Assembly (NCBI GenBank): GCA_902475005.1
Contig: CABRXV010000011.1
Location: 1 to 39,726, forward strand
Direction: 5' to 3'
DNA from: CABRXV01 sp900754955
Lineage (GTDB): Bacteria > Actinomycetota > Coriobacteriia > Coriobacteriales > Eggerthellaceae
Length of the DNA stretch: 39,726 bases
This document shows, piece by piece, positions 33,423 through 39,726 of the stretch. Made by a program: the position numbers and the translations under genes. Under the pieces are notes generated by a model, which saw only the letters and a list, made by a program, of their open reading frames with translations, was not told the origin of the DNA and did not search any database. Within the stretch, counting starts at the first letter, position 1; every line of letters begins with the position of its first letter.

Positions 33423-36400
33423 ATGACATCTACTGAACGTGTTTCCGCTGAGGAAATCTCCCGCATCGCCGCTACGCACGGCTTCTCGGTGCGCAAAGCC
33501 GAGGACATCGCCGAGATCGAGGGCATTGCGTACACCATGCTTCACGAGGCGAGCGGCGCGCGCCTGCTCTACCTGTGCAACGACGATGCCAACAAGGCGT
33601 TCTCCATCACGTTCAAGACGCCTGCTGCCGACGACACAGGCGTGTTCCACATCCTCGAGCACTCGGTGCTCAACGGCTCGCGCAAGTTCCCGGTGAAGGA
33701 GCCGTTCGTCAATCTGCTCAAAACGTCGATGCAGACCTTCCTCAATGCCATGACGTTTCCCGACAAGACGATGTACCCGGTGGCATCCACCAACGAGCAG
33801 GATCTCATGAACCTCATGGACGTGTACCTCGACGCGGTGTTCTATCCGGCCATCTACGACAAGCGCGCCATCTTCGAGCAGGAGGGCTGGCATTATGAGC
33901 TGGTCGAAGGTGCCGCAGCGGCCGCCGACGCGACGGGTGAGCCCGCAGCGGAAGCAGGCGTGCCCGGCGCTGATGCCGCGGAAGCAGGCGTGCCCGGCTC
34001 CGACGCAGCGGAGCGCCTCGTGTACAACGGCGTGGTGTACAACGAGATGAAGGGCGCGCTGTCCGACCCCGACTCGGTGCTCTACGACACGCTGTCCGCG
34101 GCGATGTTCCCCGACACGACGTATCGCTTCGAATCGGGCGGCACGCCTGAAAGCATTCCGACGCTCACCTACGAGGGCTTCGTCGAGACCCATCGCCGCC
34201 ACTACCGCCCCGACAACAGCTACATCATCCTGTACGGCAACCTCGACCCCGACCGCTTCCTCGGCTTCATCGACGAGGAGTACCTCACGCCGCTCGCGCG
34301 CGCCGATCGCGGCCCGCTCGCGGTGAACGCGCTCGAGAACCAGGCGCCCGTGCAGCCCGTCCTCGCGAAGCGCTCCATGGTCACCTCCCCTGAAAACGCC
34401 TGCGCCGCCCTCGGCTTCGCGGCGGGTGCGGTGGCCGATCGCGAGCGCCTCATTGCGGTGGAGATCCTGCTCGACGCCCTCATGGGGTCGAACGAGGCGC
34501 CCATGAAGCGCGCGCTGCTCGACGCGGGCATCGCCGCCGACGCCACCGCCTATCTCGCCGACGCCATCCGCCAGCCCTTCGCCGTCGTGCAGCTGCGCGG
34601 CCTGCGCGACGGCAGCGCCGACGACCTCGCACGCATCGTACGCGCACAGGCGGATGAGCTCGCGGCCGGCGCGCTCGATCACGCGCTCGTGGAGGCGTCG
34701 CTCTCCCGCAGCGAATTCCAGATGCGCGAGCGCAACTTCGGCTATCCCGACGGCGTGGTGCTCGCCATGACCGCGATGAGCGGCTGGCTGTACGACGACG
34801 AGCTGTCAACGGCGTACCTGCGCTACGACGAGCTGTTCAAGAGCCTGCGCCGCAAGCTTGACGAAGGCTACTTCGAGCAGCTCACGCGCGAACTCTTCCT
34901 TGAGAACGACCATGCGGCCGCCGCTGAGGTGGTGCCCGTCGAGACGCTCGAGGAGAACGCCGAGGCCGACCGTCTCTCCGCCGCAGCCGCGCGCATGACG
35001 CCTGCCGATCTCGAGCAGGTGCGCGCCGACGTGGAGGCGCTGCGTACCGCACAGGAGGCACCCGACGATCCCGCCGACGTGGCGAAGCTCCCGCAGCTGC
35101 CCGTCTCGGCGATCGGCGAGACTCCAGGCGAGGGCGCGTTCGCGCTCGACGAGAGCCAGCCGATCGCGTGTCTGCGTCACGACATCCCCACGCACGGCAT
35201 CGCGTACGCGTACCGTTACTTCGACCTGCGCCGCATTCCCTTCGACGAGCTGCCCTACGTGACGGTGCTCGCGATGATGCTCGGCAAGCTCGGCACCGCG
35301 CATCACAGCGCAGCGGAGATCGACACGCTCGTTCAGAGCACCCTCGGCAACCTGAGCTTCTTCTCCGAGGTGCACGAGAACGTGGACGACCCCGCGCTCT
35401 TCACGCCGAAGTTCGTGGTAGGCGCCTCGGCTCTCTCCGAAAAGACGGCGTTCATGGCAACGCTTGCGAAGGAGGTCATGTGCGAGACCGACTTCTCCGA
35501 CCATGCGAAGATGCGCGACGTGCTGCTGCAGAAACGCGTCGCCTTCGAGCAGGGCTGCGCCTCGGCGGGCCACAGCGTCGCCATGGGGCGCGTGGCGTCG
35601 TACTACCTGCCAGCGGCGGTGGTGCGCGAGCAGCTTGGCGGCATCGACTTCTACCGCTTCCTCAAGGAGCTGACCGACCGCTTCGACGAGCGCGCCGACG
35701 ACCTCGAGCATCGGCTGACCGATTTGGCGCGCCGGCTTTTCACGGACGACGCCTGCGTGCTTTCCTTCACGGGCACCGACGACGACCTCGCGCGCTTCTG
35801 GGATGCGGGGGCGCTCCTCGGCCCGTGGCAGGGCGCGGGCGTACCTGCGCCGGGCGCACACCTCGTGGTACCCGAGCCTCGCGACCGTCACGAGGCGTTC
35901 GCCGTCCCCACCGACGTGACGTTCACGGCGGCGGGCTTCGACCGCCGTTTGCTCGGCGCGCCGTACGGCGGGTCGTGGCTCGTGGCGTCGCGCGCGCTCA
36001 CGTACGGCTACCTCTGGAACGAGGTGCGCGTGAAGGGCGGCGCGTACGGCGTGGGCTTCCAGGTGGCCCGTGCGGGTTCGATGCGCTTCTACTCGTTCCG
36101 CGATCCGCACGTCGACGAGACGATCGAGCGTTTCGCCGCGGCGGGATCGTGGCTTGCGGGCTTCGACCCGAGCCCTGCGGAGTTCGAAGGCTACATCGTG
36201 AGCACGACGGCGGGTGTGGACGCACCGCTCAAGGCGCGCGAGCTCATGCGCCGTCAGGACGGCATGCACTTCGCGGGCTATGCGCAGGCCGATCGCCTGC
36301 TCACGCGCGCGCAGGTGGTTGAGTCCACCGTTGACGCGGTGCGTGGGCTCGGGCGCTTCGTCACCGACACCGCGGCGCGCGGGCTTACGTGCGCGGTGGG

Positions 36401-36464
36401 CAACCACGCGATCCTCGAGGCGGCGCGCGCCGACTTCGACGTGATCGACCTTCTGGGGAAATAG
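33423..36464 (+). CDS. M16C-family zinc metalloprotease (presequence protease type)
   Basis: Large oligopeptide-degrading metalloprotease related to mitochondrial PreP/Cym1 and to bacterial M16C peptidases. The 1013-residue chain has the inverted zinc motif HILEH (76-80), then SRKFPVKEPFVNLLKTSMQ and MYPVAS as in the family, VVYNEMKGALSDPD after an insertion, and the M16C linker and C-terminal halves that form the closed chamber, with KGGAYGVGF near the end. At about residues 166-198 is an Ala/Glu-rich insertion containing two copies of AEAGVPG(A/S)DA, absent from relatives I know. The ATG at 33423 follows AAAGG at 7 bases; the frame is open far upstream through repeat DNA but lacks a better start. 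No signal peptide is visible, so it is probably cytosolic. Confidence 0.93.
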   Translation: MTSTERVSAEEISRIAATHGFSVRKAEDIAEIEGIAYTMLHEASGARLLYLCNDDANKAFSITFKTPAADDTGVFHILEHSVLNGSRKFPVKEPFVNLLKTSMQTFLNAMTFPDKTMYPVASTNEQDLMNLMDVYLDAVFYPAIYDKRAIFEQEGWHYELVEGAAAAADATGEPAAEAGVPGADAAEAGVPGSDAAERLVYNGVVYNEMKGALSDPDSVLYDTLSAAMFPDTTYRFESGGTPESIPTLTYEGFVETHRRHYRPDNSYIILYGNLDPDRFLGFIDEEYLTPLARADRGPLAVNALENQAPVQPVLAKRSMVTSPENACAALGFAAGAVADRERLIAVEILLDALMGSNEAPMKRALLDAGIAADATAYLADAIRQPFAVVQLRGLRDGSADDLARIVRAQADELAAGALDHALVEASLSRSEFQMRERNFGYPDGVVLAMTAMSGWLYDDELSTAYLRYDELFKSLRRKLDEGYFEQLTRELFLENDHAAAAEVVPVETLEENAEADRLSAAAARMTPADLEQVRADVEALRTAQEAPDDPADVAKLPQLPVSAIGETPGEGAFALDESQPIACLRHDIPTHGIAYAYRYFDLRRIPFDELPYVTVLAMMLGKLGTAHHSAAEIDTLVQSTLGNLSFFSEVHENVDDPALFTPKFVVGASALSEKTAFMATLAKEVMCETDFSDHAKMRDVLLQKRVAFEQGCASAGHSVAMGRVASYYLPAAVVREQLGGIDFYRFLKELTDRFDERADDLEHRLTDLARRLFTDDACVLSFTGTDDDLARFWDAGALLGPWQGAGVPAPGAHLVVPEPRDRHEAFAVPTDVTFTAAGFDRRLLGAPYGGSWLVASRALTYGYLWNEVRVKGGAYGVGFQVARAGSMRFYSFRDPHVDETIERFAAAGSWLAGFDPSPAEFEGYIVSTTAGVDAPLKARELMRRQDGMHFAGYAQADRLLTRAQVVESTVDAVRGLGRFVTDTAARGLTCAVGNHAILEAARADFDVIDLLGK
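33948..34007 (+). repeat. In-gene 30-bp tandem duplication
   Basis: Units 33948-33977 and 33978-34007 share GCGGAAGCAGGCGTGCCCGG and differ at only a few bases in the last third. They encode the twofold AEAGVPGxDA repeat of the M16C protease insertion. Confidence 0.8.
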
Positions 36465-36484
36465 TGACGCAGCGGCAGGCGGGG

Positions 36485-36490
36485 TATAAT
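36485..36490 (+). promoter_or_regulatory. -10 box upstream of the small membrane protein
   Basis: A perfect TATAAT 33 bases before the start and just after the protease stop. The best -35 candidates (TAGTGA at 36462-36467, spacer 17) are weak. Confidence 0.55.
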
Positions 36491-36522
36491 TTCTCCGTTG
36501 AACGGAAGGAAGGCTGACGGCG

Positions 36523-36897
36523 ATGCCTGAAGAAAAGAAGTTCTCGCTCATCTCCGTGAACGCGGGCGACGATGACGACATCGTGATCCAAGCGGGTGCC
36601 GCGCCCGCCGCGTCGCCTCGTGCCGCGTCCGAACCTGTCGATTCCGCCGCGGATCGCACAGCCGAGCCGACGACCGCGCGTGAGCAGGCTGCTCCGGTCG
36701 AGGAGCCGCCGAGCGTCGCGCCGTCCGAGAGCGCTGGGCGCGCTGAAGACGCCGCCGGCACAGACAATGCCGACGGCTACCAGCCGACGACCCTCGATGA
36801 CCTCAAGCGCTCGTCGATGTCGACGACGCAGCGCGTGATCATCGTGATCGCCGCACTCGCCATCATCGCGTTCGTCGTGCGCTACGTGGTGATGTAA
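36523..36897 (+). CDS. Small tail-anchored membrane protein of unknown function
   Basis: I do not recognise this 124-residue protein. It starts MPEEKKFSLISVNAGDDDD, continues with about 60 residues rich in Ala, Pro, Glu and Ser that look disordered, then TTLDDLKRSSMSTTQR and a single C-terminal membrane helix (about 102-122) ending RYVVM. The topology suggests a cytoplasmic domain held to the membrane by its tail. It has GGAAGGAAGG upstream and its own TATAAT. The next gene, 33 bases downstream, is also a membrane-anchored protein with an acidic disordered N-terminus, so the two may work together. Confidence 0.75.
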   Translation: MPEEKKFSLISVNAGDDDDIVIQAGAAPAASPRAASEPVDSAADRTAEPTTAREQAAPVEEPPSVAPSESAGRAEDAAGTDNADGYQPTTLDDLKRSSMSTTQRVIIVIAALAIIAFVVRYVVM

Positions 36898-36930
36898 GAA
36901 TCTGCCGTCCGATCGGGAAAGGGGAGCGCC

Positions 36931-38076
36931 ATGCCGCGCCATCACGATAAAACTGCCAACCGCCGCCCCGACGACGAGAACGCCATCGGCCTGACCCGCG
37001 CGTTCTCTCCCGTCGGCGATGACGACTACTACGACGGCGCGGTTCCCACCGACCCGTTCGATGATGCCGCAGGCGGATGGAACGCCGCGCAAGGCGACGA
37101 GACGCCGGCACGGCACGCGGCCGCCGCATCCGACGCTGCGCCCGAGCCGCCCACGGCGCCCGAGGGAATCGAGGCGCTCTCCGAAGAGGAATTTGAACGC
37201 ACGCTGCGCAAGCGCGGCAAGCACGCACGCCACGCCGCGCCCGAGGACGAGGTGCTTGACGCTCCCACGGTGTTCGAGGAAGGGGGCGACACGGTGCCCG
37301 CCTACCTGCACAAGTCGCGACGCATGAGGCGCATCCTCACCGTGGCGATCATCATCCTCGTGGTGCTGCTCGCCGCCGGCGCGGTGTTCGCCTGGCAGCT
37401 CATCCAGGCTGCGCAGACCACGGCGACGCAGCAGGCACAGACCGCCACGCAGGACGTCACCGAGGTGCTCGGCGACGGGGAGGCCGAGGACGCTTCCACG
37501 GCTACGGCGAAGACCACGACGGTTCCCGATCTCGTGTCGCTGCTCGGCATGACGCAGGACGAGGCGGTGGAGGCGCTCCAGCACGGCGCGCAGGTTTCCA
37601 GCTCGAGCGCGGTGAACGAGGAGGGCAACCCCATCCGCACCGAGGTGCGTGTGGCGCTGACCGCCGAACCCGCCGACGAGCGTTCGGGCACGCCCACGGT
37701 GTACCTCGGCCTCGATGAGGCGGGTGCGGTCGTTCAGGCGGGCTACTCGGCGGCGACCTCGTCGCTCGGTTACGGCTCGCTCAGCTTCTCCGACGCGGTG
37801 ACCAACGAGCACATCATCGAGAAGACGCTCGACGAGGCGGGCGCTCCGGTGGAGGAGGGCACGGTGGTGCTTCCCTCCGACAAGATGGAGTACTCGTCCT
37901 ATGCCACCGACGGCACGACGCTCACGCGCGAGTACTACTCGTTCCAGGGCTTGGTCGACATCGCCGGCGCCTCGCACGGCTGGTCGGCGGCGCTCTCCTA
38001 CGATTACGCGATGGCCAACGCCACCGGCAACCTCGCCGACACGATTCGCACGGTGTACGTGTATATAAATGCTTAG
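36931..38076 (+). CDS. Membrane-anchored protein with PASTA-like segment, unknown function
   Basis: A 381-residue protein I cannot assign to a named family. Residues 1-128 are acidic and low in complexity, with an Ala/Pro-rich part. A membrane helix follows the basic stretch HKSRRMRR (about 134-155, ILTVAIIILVVLLAAGAVFA), and the rest should be extracellular. After a Gln/Thr/Ala-rich linker, TTVPDLVSLLGMTQDEAVEA resembles the start of a PASTA repeat, a module that senses cell-wall fragments in Ser/Thr kinases. The remaining 170 residues are beta-rich with no motif I know. GGGGAG lies before the ATG. An envelope role is an inference from topology. A dispersed element begins 3 bases after its stop. 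Confidence 0.8.
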   Translation: MPRHHDKTANRRPDDENAIGLTRAFSPVGDDDYYDGAVPTDPFDDAAGGWNAAQGDETPARHAAAASDAAPEPPTAPEGIEALSEEEFERTLRKRGKHARHAAPEDEVLDAPTVFEEGGDTVPAYLHKSRRMRRILTVAIIILVVLLAAGAVFAWQLIQAAQTTATQQAQTATQDVTEVLGDGEAEDASTATAKTTTVPDLVSLLGMTQDEAVEALQHGAQVSSSSAVNEEGNPIRTEVRVALTAEPADERSGTPTVYLGLDEAGAVVQAGYSAATSSLGYGSLSFSDAVTNEHIIEKTLDEAGAPVEEGTVVLPSDKMEYSSYATDGTTLTREYYSFQGLVDIAGASHGWSAALSYDYAMANATGNLADTIRTVYVYINA

Positions 38077-38079
38077 GAG

Positions 38080-38235
38080 TTTCCGTCTGCGCTCATGCGC
38101 AGGCGGAAGGCTGACGCTGCGCGGGATTCCAGCGGCGCAGCTGGCGCTCCAAGCCCTCGTCGCGTACGAAGTGCGCTTCCTCGGGCTTTCACGCCATCTG
38201 AGCTCGCCAGAATCTCGCTCGCCGACGTGGGCTCG
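38080..38235 (+). repeat. Two-hairpin dispersed element, copy 5 (after the PASTA-like gene)
   Basis: H1: TTTCCGTCTGCGC (38080-38092) pairs with 38097-38109 around TCAT, with one G-U. GACGCTGCG is at 38113-38121. H2 is closed by 38122-38134 with 38205-38217 and has inner arms TGGCGC with CGCCA and AAGCCC with GGGCTT. The tail CTCGCCGACGTGGGCTCG is at 38218-38235. Compared with the ahcY copy, an A-T pair of an inner arm has become G-C on both strands (38142-38147 with 38192-38196), a compensatory change. Confidence 0.8.
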
Positions 38236-38297
38236 GCTTGTGAGCTTAGAGGCGAATGGCCGAATACCTTCGTTTCGAAAATCCCTCAAATTCGTTC

Positions 38298-38326
38298 TTG
38301 CGCGGGGCGGTGGGCTCCGCTACAAT
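38298..38326 (+). promoter_or_regulatory. Promoter of infC-rpmI-rplT
   Basis: TTGCGC (38298-38303) and TACAAT (38321-38326) are separated by 17 bases. It gives a leader of about 160 bases before infC. Confidence 0.6.
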
Positions 38327-38389
38327 AAGCAAGCTGTTTAATCAAGCGAGGGGAAACCCTCCACCTGTTTCGGCGCTTCGGTTGCTGAT

Positions 38390-38463
38390 GGGTCGTTCTA
38401 ATGAAAGCCATGCTCGTGGCTTTGTGATGCGAACCCGCGGTGCCGTGTGCCCGCGGGTTTTTT
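38390..38463 (+). promoter_or_regulatory. Leader attenuator of infC (candidate L20 leader)
   Basis: AACCCGCGG (38432-38440) pairs with CCGCGGGTT (38451-38459), followed by TTTT: an intrinsic terminator before the infC ribosome binding site. GGGTCG (38390-38395) can instead pair with CGAACCC (38430-38436), blocking the terminator arm. AAAGCCA/TGGCTTT (38404-38423) forms a hairpin between. In Bacillus this operon is controlled by L20 binding its leader, which promotes termination. The same logic here is inferred from position and structure. Confidence 0.65.
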
Positions 38464-38493
38464 ATGTGCTGTGCACAGAAGGAGGTGGGCGCG

Positions 38494-39057
38494 ATAGCCG
38501 CTCAAGAGCCCAGGCTCAACGACGCGATCACGGTGCGCGAGTGCCGTCTGATTGACTTCGACGGCAATCAGATGGGCGTGTTCCCCGTGTCGCAAGCTCA
38601 GCGTATCGCCGACGAGGCCGGTCTCGACCTCGTTGAGATCGCACCTAACGCCACGCCGCCGGTTTGCCGCATCATGGACTACGGCAAGTTCAAGTACGAC
38701 CAGGCCATCAAGGCAAAGCAGGCGCGCAAGAAGCAGACCAAGATCGAGATCAAGGAGATGAAGTTCCGCCCGAAGATCGACGTGGGGGACTACACCACCA
38801 AGAAGAAGCACGTGCTTCGCTTTCTCGATGCTGGCAACAAGGTGAAGATCACCATTATGTTCCGCGGGCGCGAGATGGCGCATCCGGAGCAGGGCCTCTC
38901 GATTCTGGAGCGCCTTGCTGACGACCTCAAGGACGTGGCCGTCATCGAGAACCAGCCCAAGATGGAAGGCCGCAACATGCACATGCTCATCGCCCCGCTG
39001 CCTTCTGCGGTGGCGGCGAAGAAGAACGACACCAAGGAAGAAGGAAAGGACGAGTAG
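38494..39057 (+). CDS. infC: Translation initiation factor IF-3, AUA start
   Basis: IF-3 keeps the 30S subunit free and checks the start codon and initiator tRNA. The 187-residue protein has the standard two domains: the N-terminal one with PRLNDAITVRECRLID and VEIAPNATPPVCRIMDYGKF, and the C-terminal one with KEMKFRPKIDVGDYTTKK and IMFRGREMAHPEQG. A near-perfect ribosome binding site AAGGAGGT (38479-38486) sits 7 bases before ATA (38494-38496). No ATG, GTG or TTG lies in frame at a usable distance; the GTG at 38485 is inside the binding site. Rare start codons in infC let IF-3 repress its own translation in other bacteria. It ends with about 15 charged residues (KKNDTKEEGKDE). Confidence 0.93.
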   Translation: MAAQEPRLNDAITVRECRLIDFDGNQMGVFPVSQAQRIADEAGLDLVEIAPNATPPVCRIMDYGKFKYDQAIKAKQARKKQTKIEIKEMKFRPKIDVGDYTTKKKHVLRFLDAGNKVKITIMFRGREMAHPEQGLSILERLADDLKDVAVIENQPKMEGRNMHMLIAPLPSAVAAKKNDTKEEGKDE

Positions 39058-39058
39058 C

Positions 39059-39256
39059 ATGCCCAAGATGAAGACCCATCGCGGCACCGCCAAGCGTTTC
39101 CGCGTCACCGGTTCCGGCAAGATCATGCGTGCCAAGGCTTACAAGAGCCACATCCTCACCAAGAAGAGCCCGAAGCGCAAGCGCAACTTCCGTCATGAGA
39201 CGGAGCTTTCTGAGGCCGACCGCCGCGTCGTTGCCCGCAACCTCGGACTTCGCTAG
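39059..39256 (+). CDS. rpmI: Ribosomal protein bL35
   Basis: A 65-residue basic protein of the large ribosomal subunit. MPKMKTHRGTAKRFRVTGSG, HILTKKSPKRKRN and the ending ARNLGLR are typical bL35. The ATG at 39059 lies 1 base after the infC stop and AAGGAAAGGA sits just before it. It is part of the conserved infC-rpmI-rplT operon. Confidence 0.97.
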   Translation: MPKMKTHRGTAKRFRVTGSGKIMRAKAYKSHILTKKSPKRKRNFRHETELSEADRRVVARNLGLR

Positions 39257-39279
39257 TTTTCTCAAAGGAGTGATAGATA

Positions 39280-39633
39280 ATGGCTCGTGTTAAGCGCTCG
39301 GTTCACGCTCGCAAGAAGCGCCGCACCGTTCTCGCCCGCGCTAAGGGTTACTATGGCGCAAAGTCTCGTACCTACCGTCACGCAAAGGAACAGGTCCAGC
39401 ACTCGCTGCAGTACCAGTACCGTGATCGTCGCAACAAGAAGCGCGAGATCCGCAAGCTTTGGATCACCCGCATCAACGCGGCTGCCCGCATCAACGGTCT
39501 GTCTTACTCGGTGTTCATGAACGGCCTCAAGAAGGCCGGCGTCGAGCTCGACCGCAAGGTGCTCGCCGACATGGCCGTCAACGATCCGGCTGCGTTCGCC
39601 GCGATCGTCGAGGTTGCCAAGAAGGCTCTCTAA
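39280..39633 (+). CDS. rplT: Ribosomal protein bL20
   Basis: A 117-residue protein that binds 23S rRNA early in assembly of the large subunit and, in several bacteria, represses its own operon by binding the leader. The sequence is fully typical: ARVKRSVHARKKRRTVLARA, KGYYGAKSRTYRHAKEQ, YRDRRNKKREIRKLWITRIN and LSYSVFMNGLKKAGVELDRK. The ATG follows AAAGGAGT. It is the last gene of the operon, and a copy of the two-hairpin element starts after its stop and runs off the window. Confidence 0.98.
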   Translation: MARVKRSVHARKKRRTVLARAKGYYGAKSRTYRHAKEQVQHSLQYQYRDRRNKKREIRKLWITRINAAARINGLSYSVFMNGLKKAGVELDRKVLADMAVNDPAAFAAIVEVAKKAL

Positions 39634-39637
39634 TTTG

Positions 39638-39726
39638 GCTGCGCCGTTGCTGACGCAACGGCGCTCCCGCTGACGCTGCGAAGCCCCCTCGCACCGAATC
39701 TCGTGGCGATCCCGAGGACTCGCGTA
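39638..39726 (+). repeat. Two-hairpin dispersed element, copy 6 (after rplT, cut by window end)
   Basis: H1: GCGCCGTTGC (39641-39650) pairs perfectly with GCAACGGCGC (39655-39664) around TGAC. GACGCTGCG is at 39672-39680. The start of H2 resembles the copy inside rnr (CGAATCTC...GCGATCCCGAGGACTCGCGTA against CCGATCTT...GTGATCCCGGGGGCTCGCCTA). The window ends before the tail. Confidence 0.7.

Noticed and set aside
32804..33538. Upstream extension of the sufC frame on the minus strand
   Set aside because: The frame is open only because the DNA is GC-rich and repetitive. There is no ribosome binding site, and the translated part is low-complexity, while the ATG at 32803 has a good site and the normal family length.

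Overview
This 39.7 kb window is GC-rich and almost entirely chromosomal housekeeping DNA. Gene content and style point to an anaerobic actinobacterium of the class Coriobacteriia, most likely Eggerthellaceae. The pointers are a split two-subunit transketolase, ftsEX followed by a C-terminal-processing-type protease, a minimal two-gene SUF/SMS Fe-S system, a membrane-anchored aryl-sulfate sulfotransferase and a SWIM/SNF2 helicase. The assignment is inferred from gene content only; no 16S gene or database search was available. I see no tRNA, rRNA, CRISPR array, prophage or insertion sequence.

Layout. 1-4.4 kb: secA and prfB. 4.46-6.3 kb: aryl-sulfate sulfotransferase on the minus strand. 6.5-13.8 kb: transketolase N and C subunits, ftsE-ftsX, an S41 protease-like protein and rnr (RNase R), all on the plus strand. 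13.9-17.2 kb: SNF2 helicase on the minus strand. 17.6-18.6 kb: a CorA transporter. 18.6-19.5 kb: about 960 bases without a gene, holding palindromic repeats and then a promoter, FMN riboswitch and terminator. 19.5-24.9 kb: the riboflavin operon ribD-ribE-ribBA-ribH, then a HAD phosphatase, a truncated ABC ATPase and a GNAT acetyltransferase. 25.2-26.4 kb: ahcY on the minus strand. 26.7-28.1 kb: a family 2 glycosyltransferase. 28.2-28.9 kb: a ComF-type protein on the minus strand. 29.2-29.45 kb: a candidate structured non-coding RNA. 29.5-30.5 kb: a solute-binding lipoprotein. 31-32.8 kb: sufC-sufB (SmsCB) on the minus strand. 33.4-36.5 kb: an M16C metalloprotease. 36.5-38.1 kb: two membrane-anchored proteins of unknown function. 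38.3-39.6 kb: the infC-rpmI-rplT operon with a leader attenuator and an AUA start codon.

The most unusual signal is a dispersed two-hairpin element of about 160 bases, present six times. Each copy has a hairpin (H1) of about 12-13 bp with a loop of about 4 bases, the block GACGCTGCG, a long hairpin (H2), and a tail close to TCGCTGACTTGGGTTC. The truncated copy at the window edge shows only the first part. Arm sequences differ between copies but stay complementary. Five copies start 0-7 bases after a stop codon (secA, ribBA, ahcY, the PASTA-like gene, rplT). The sixth lies in frame inside rnr and accounts for most of a roughly 90-100-residue insertion next to the RNB active-site motif. I do not recognise this family.

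Other points worth a second look are the pseudoknotted RNA candidate beside comF, the S41 protein whose expected catalytic serine position is alanine, the RF2 with an SPT instead of SPF recognition tripeptide, and several short tandem or palindromic repeats in gene-free stretches.
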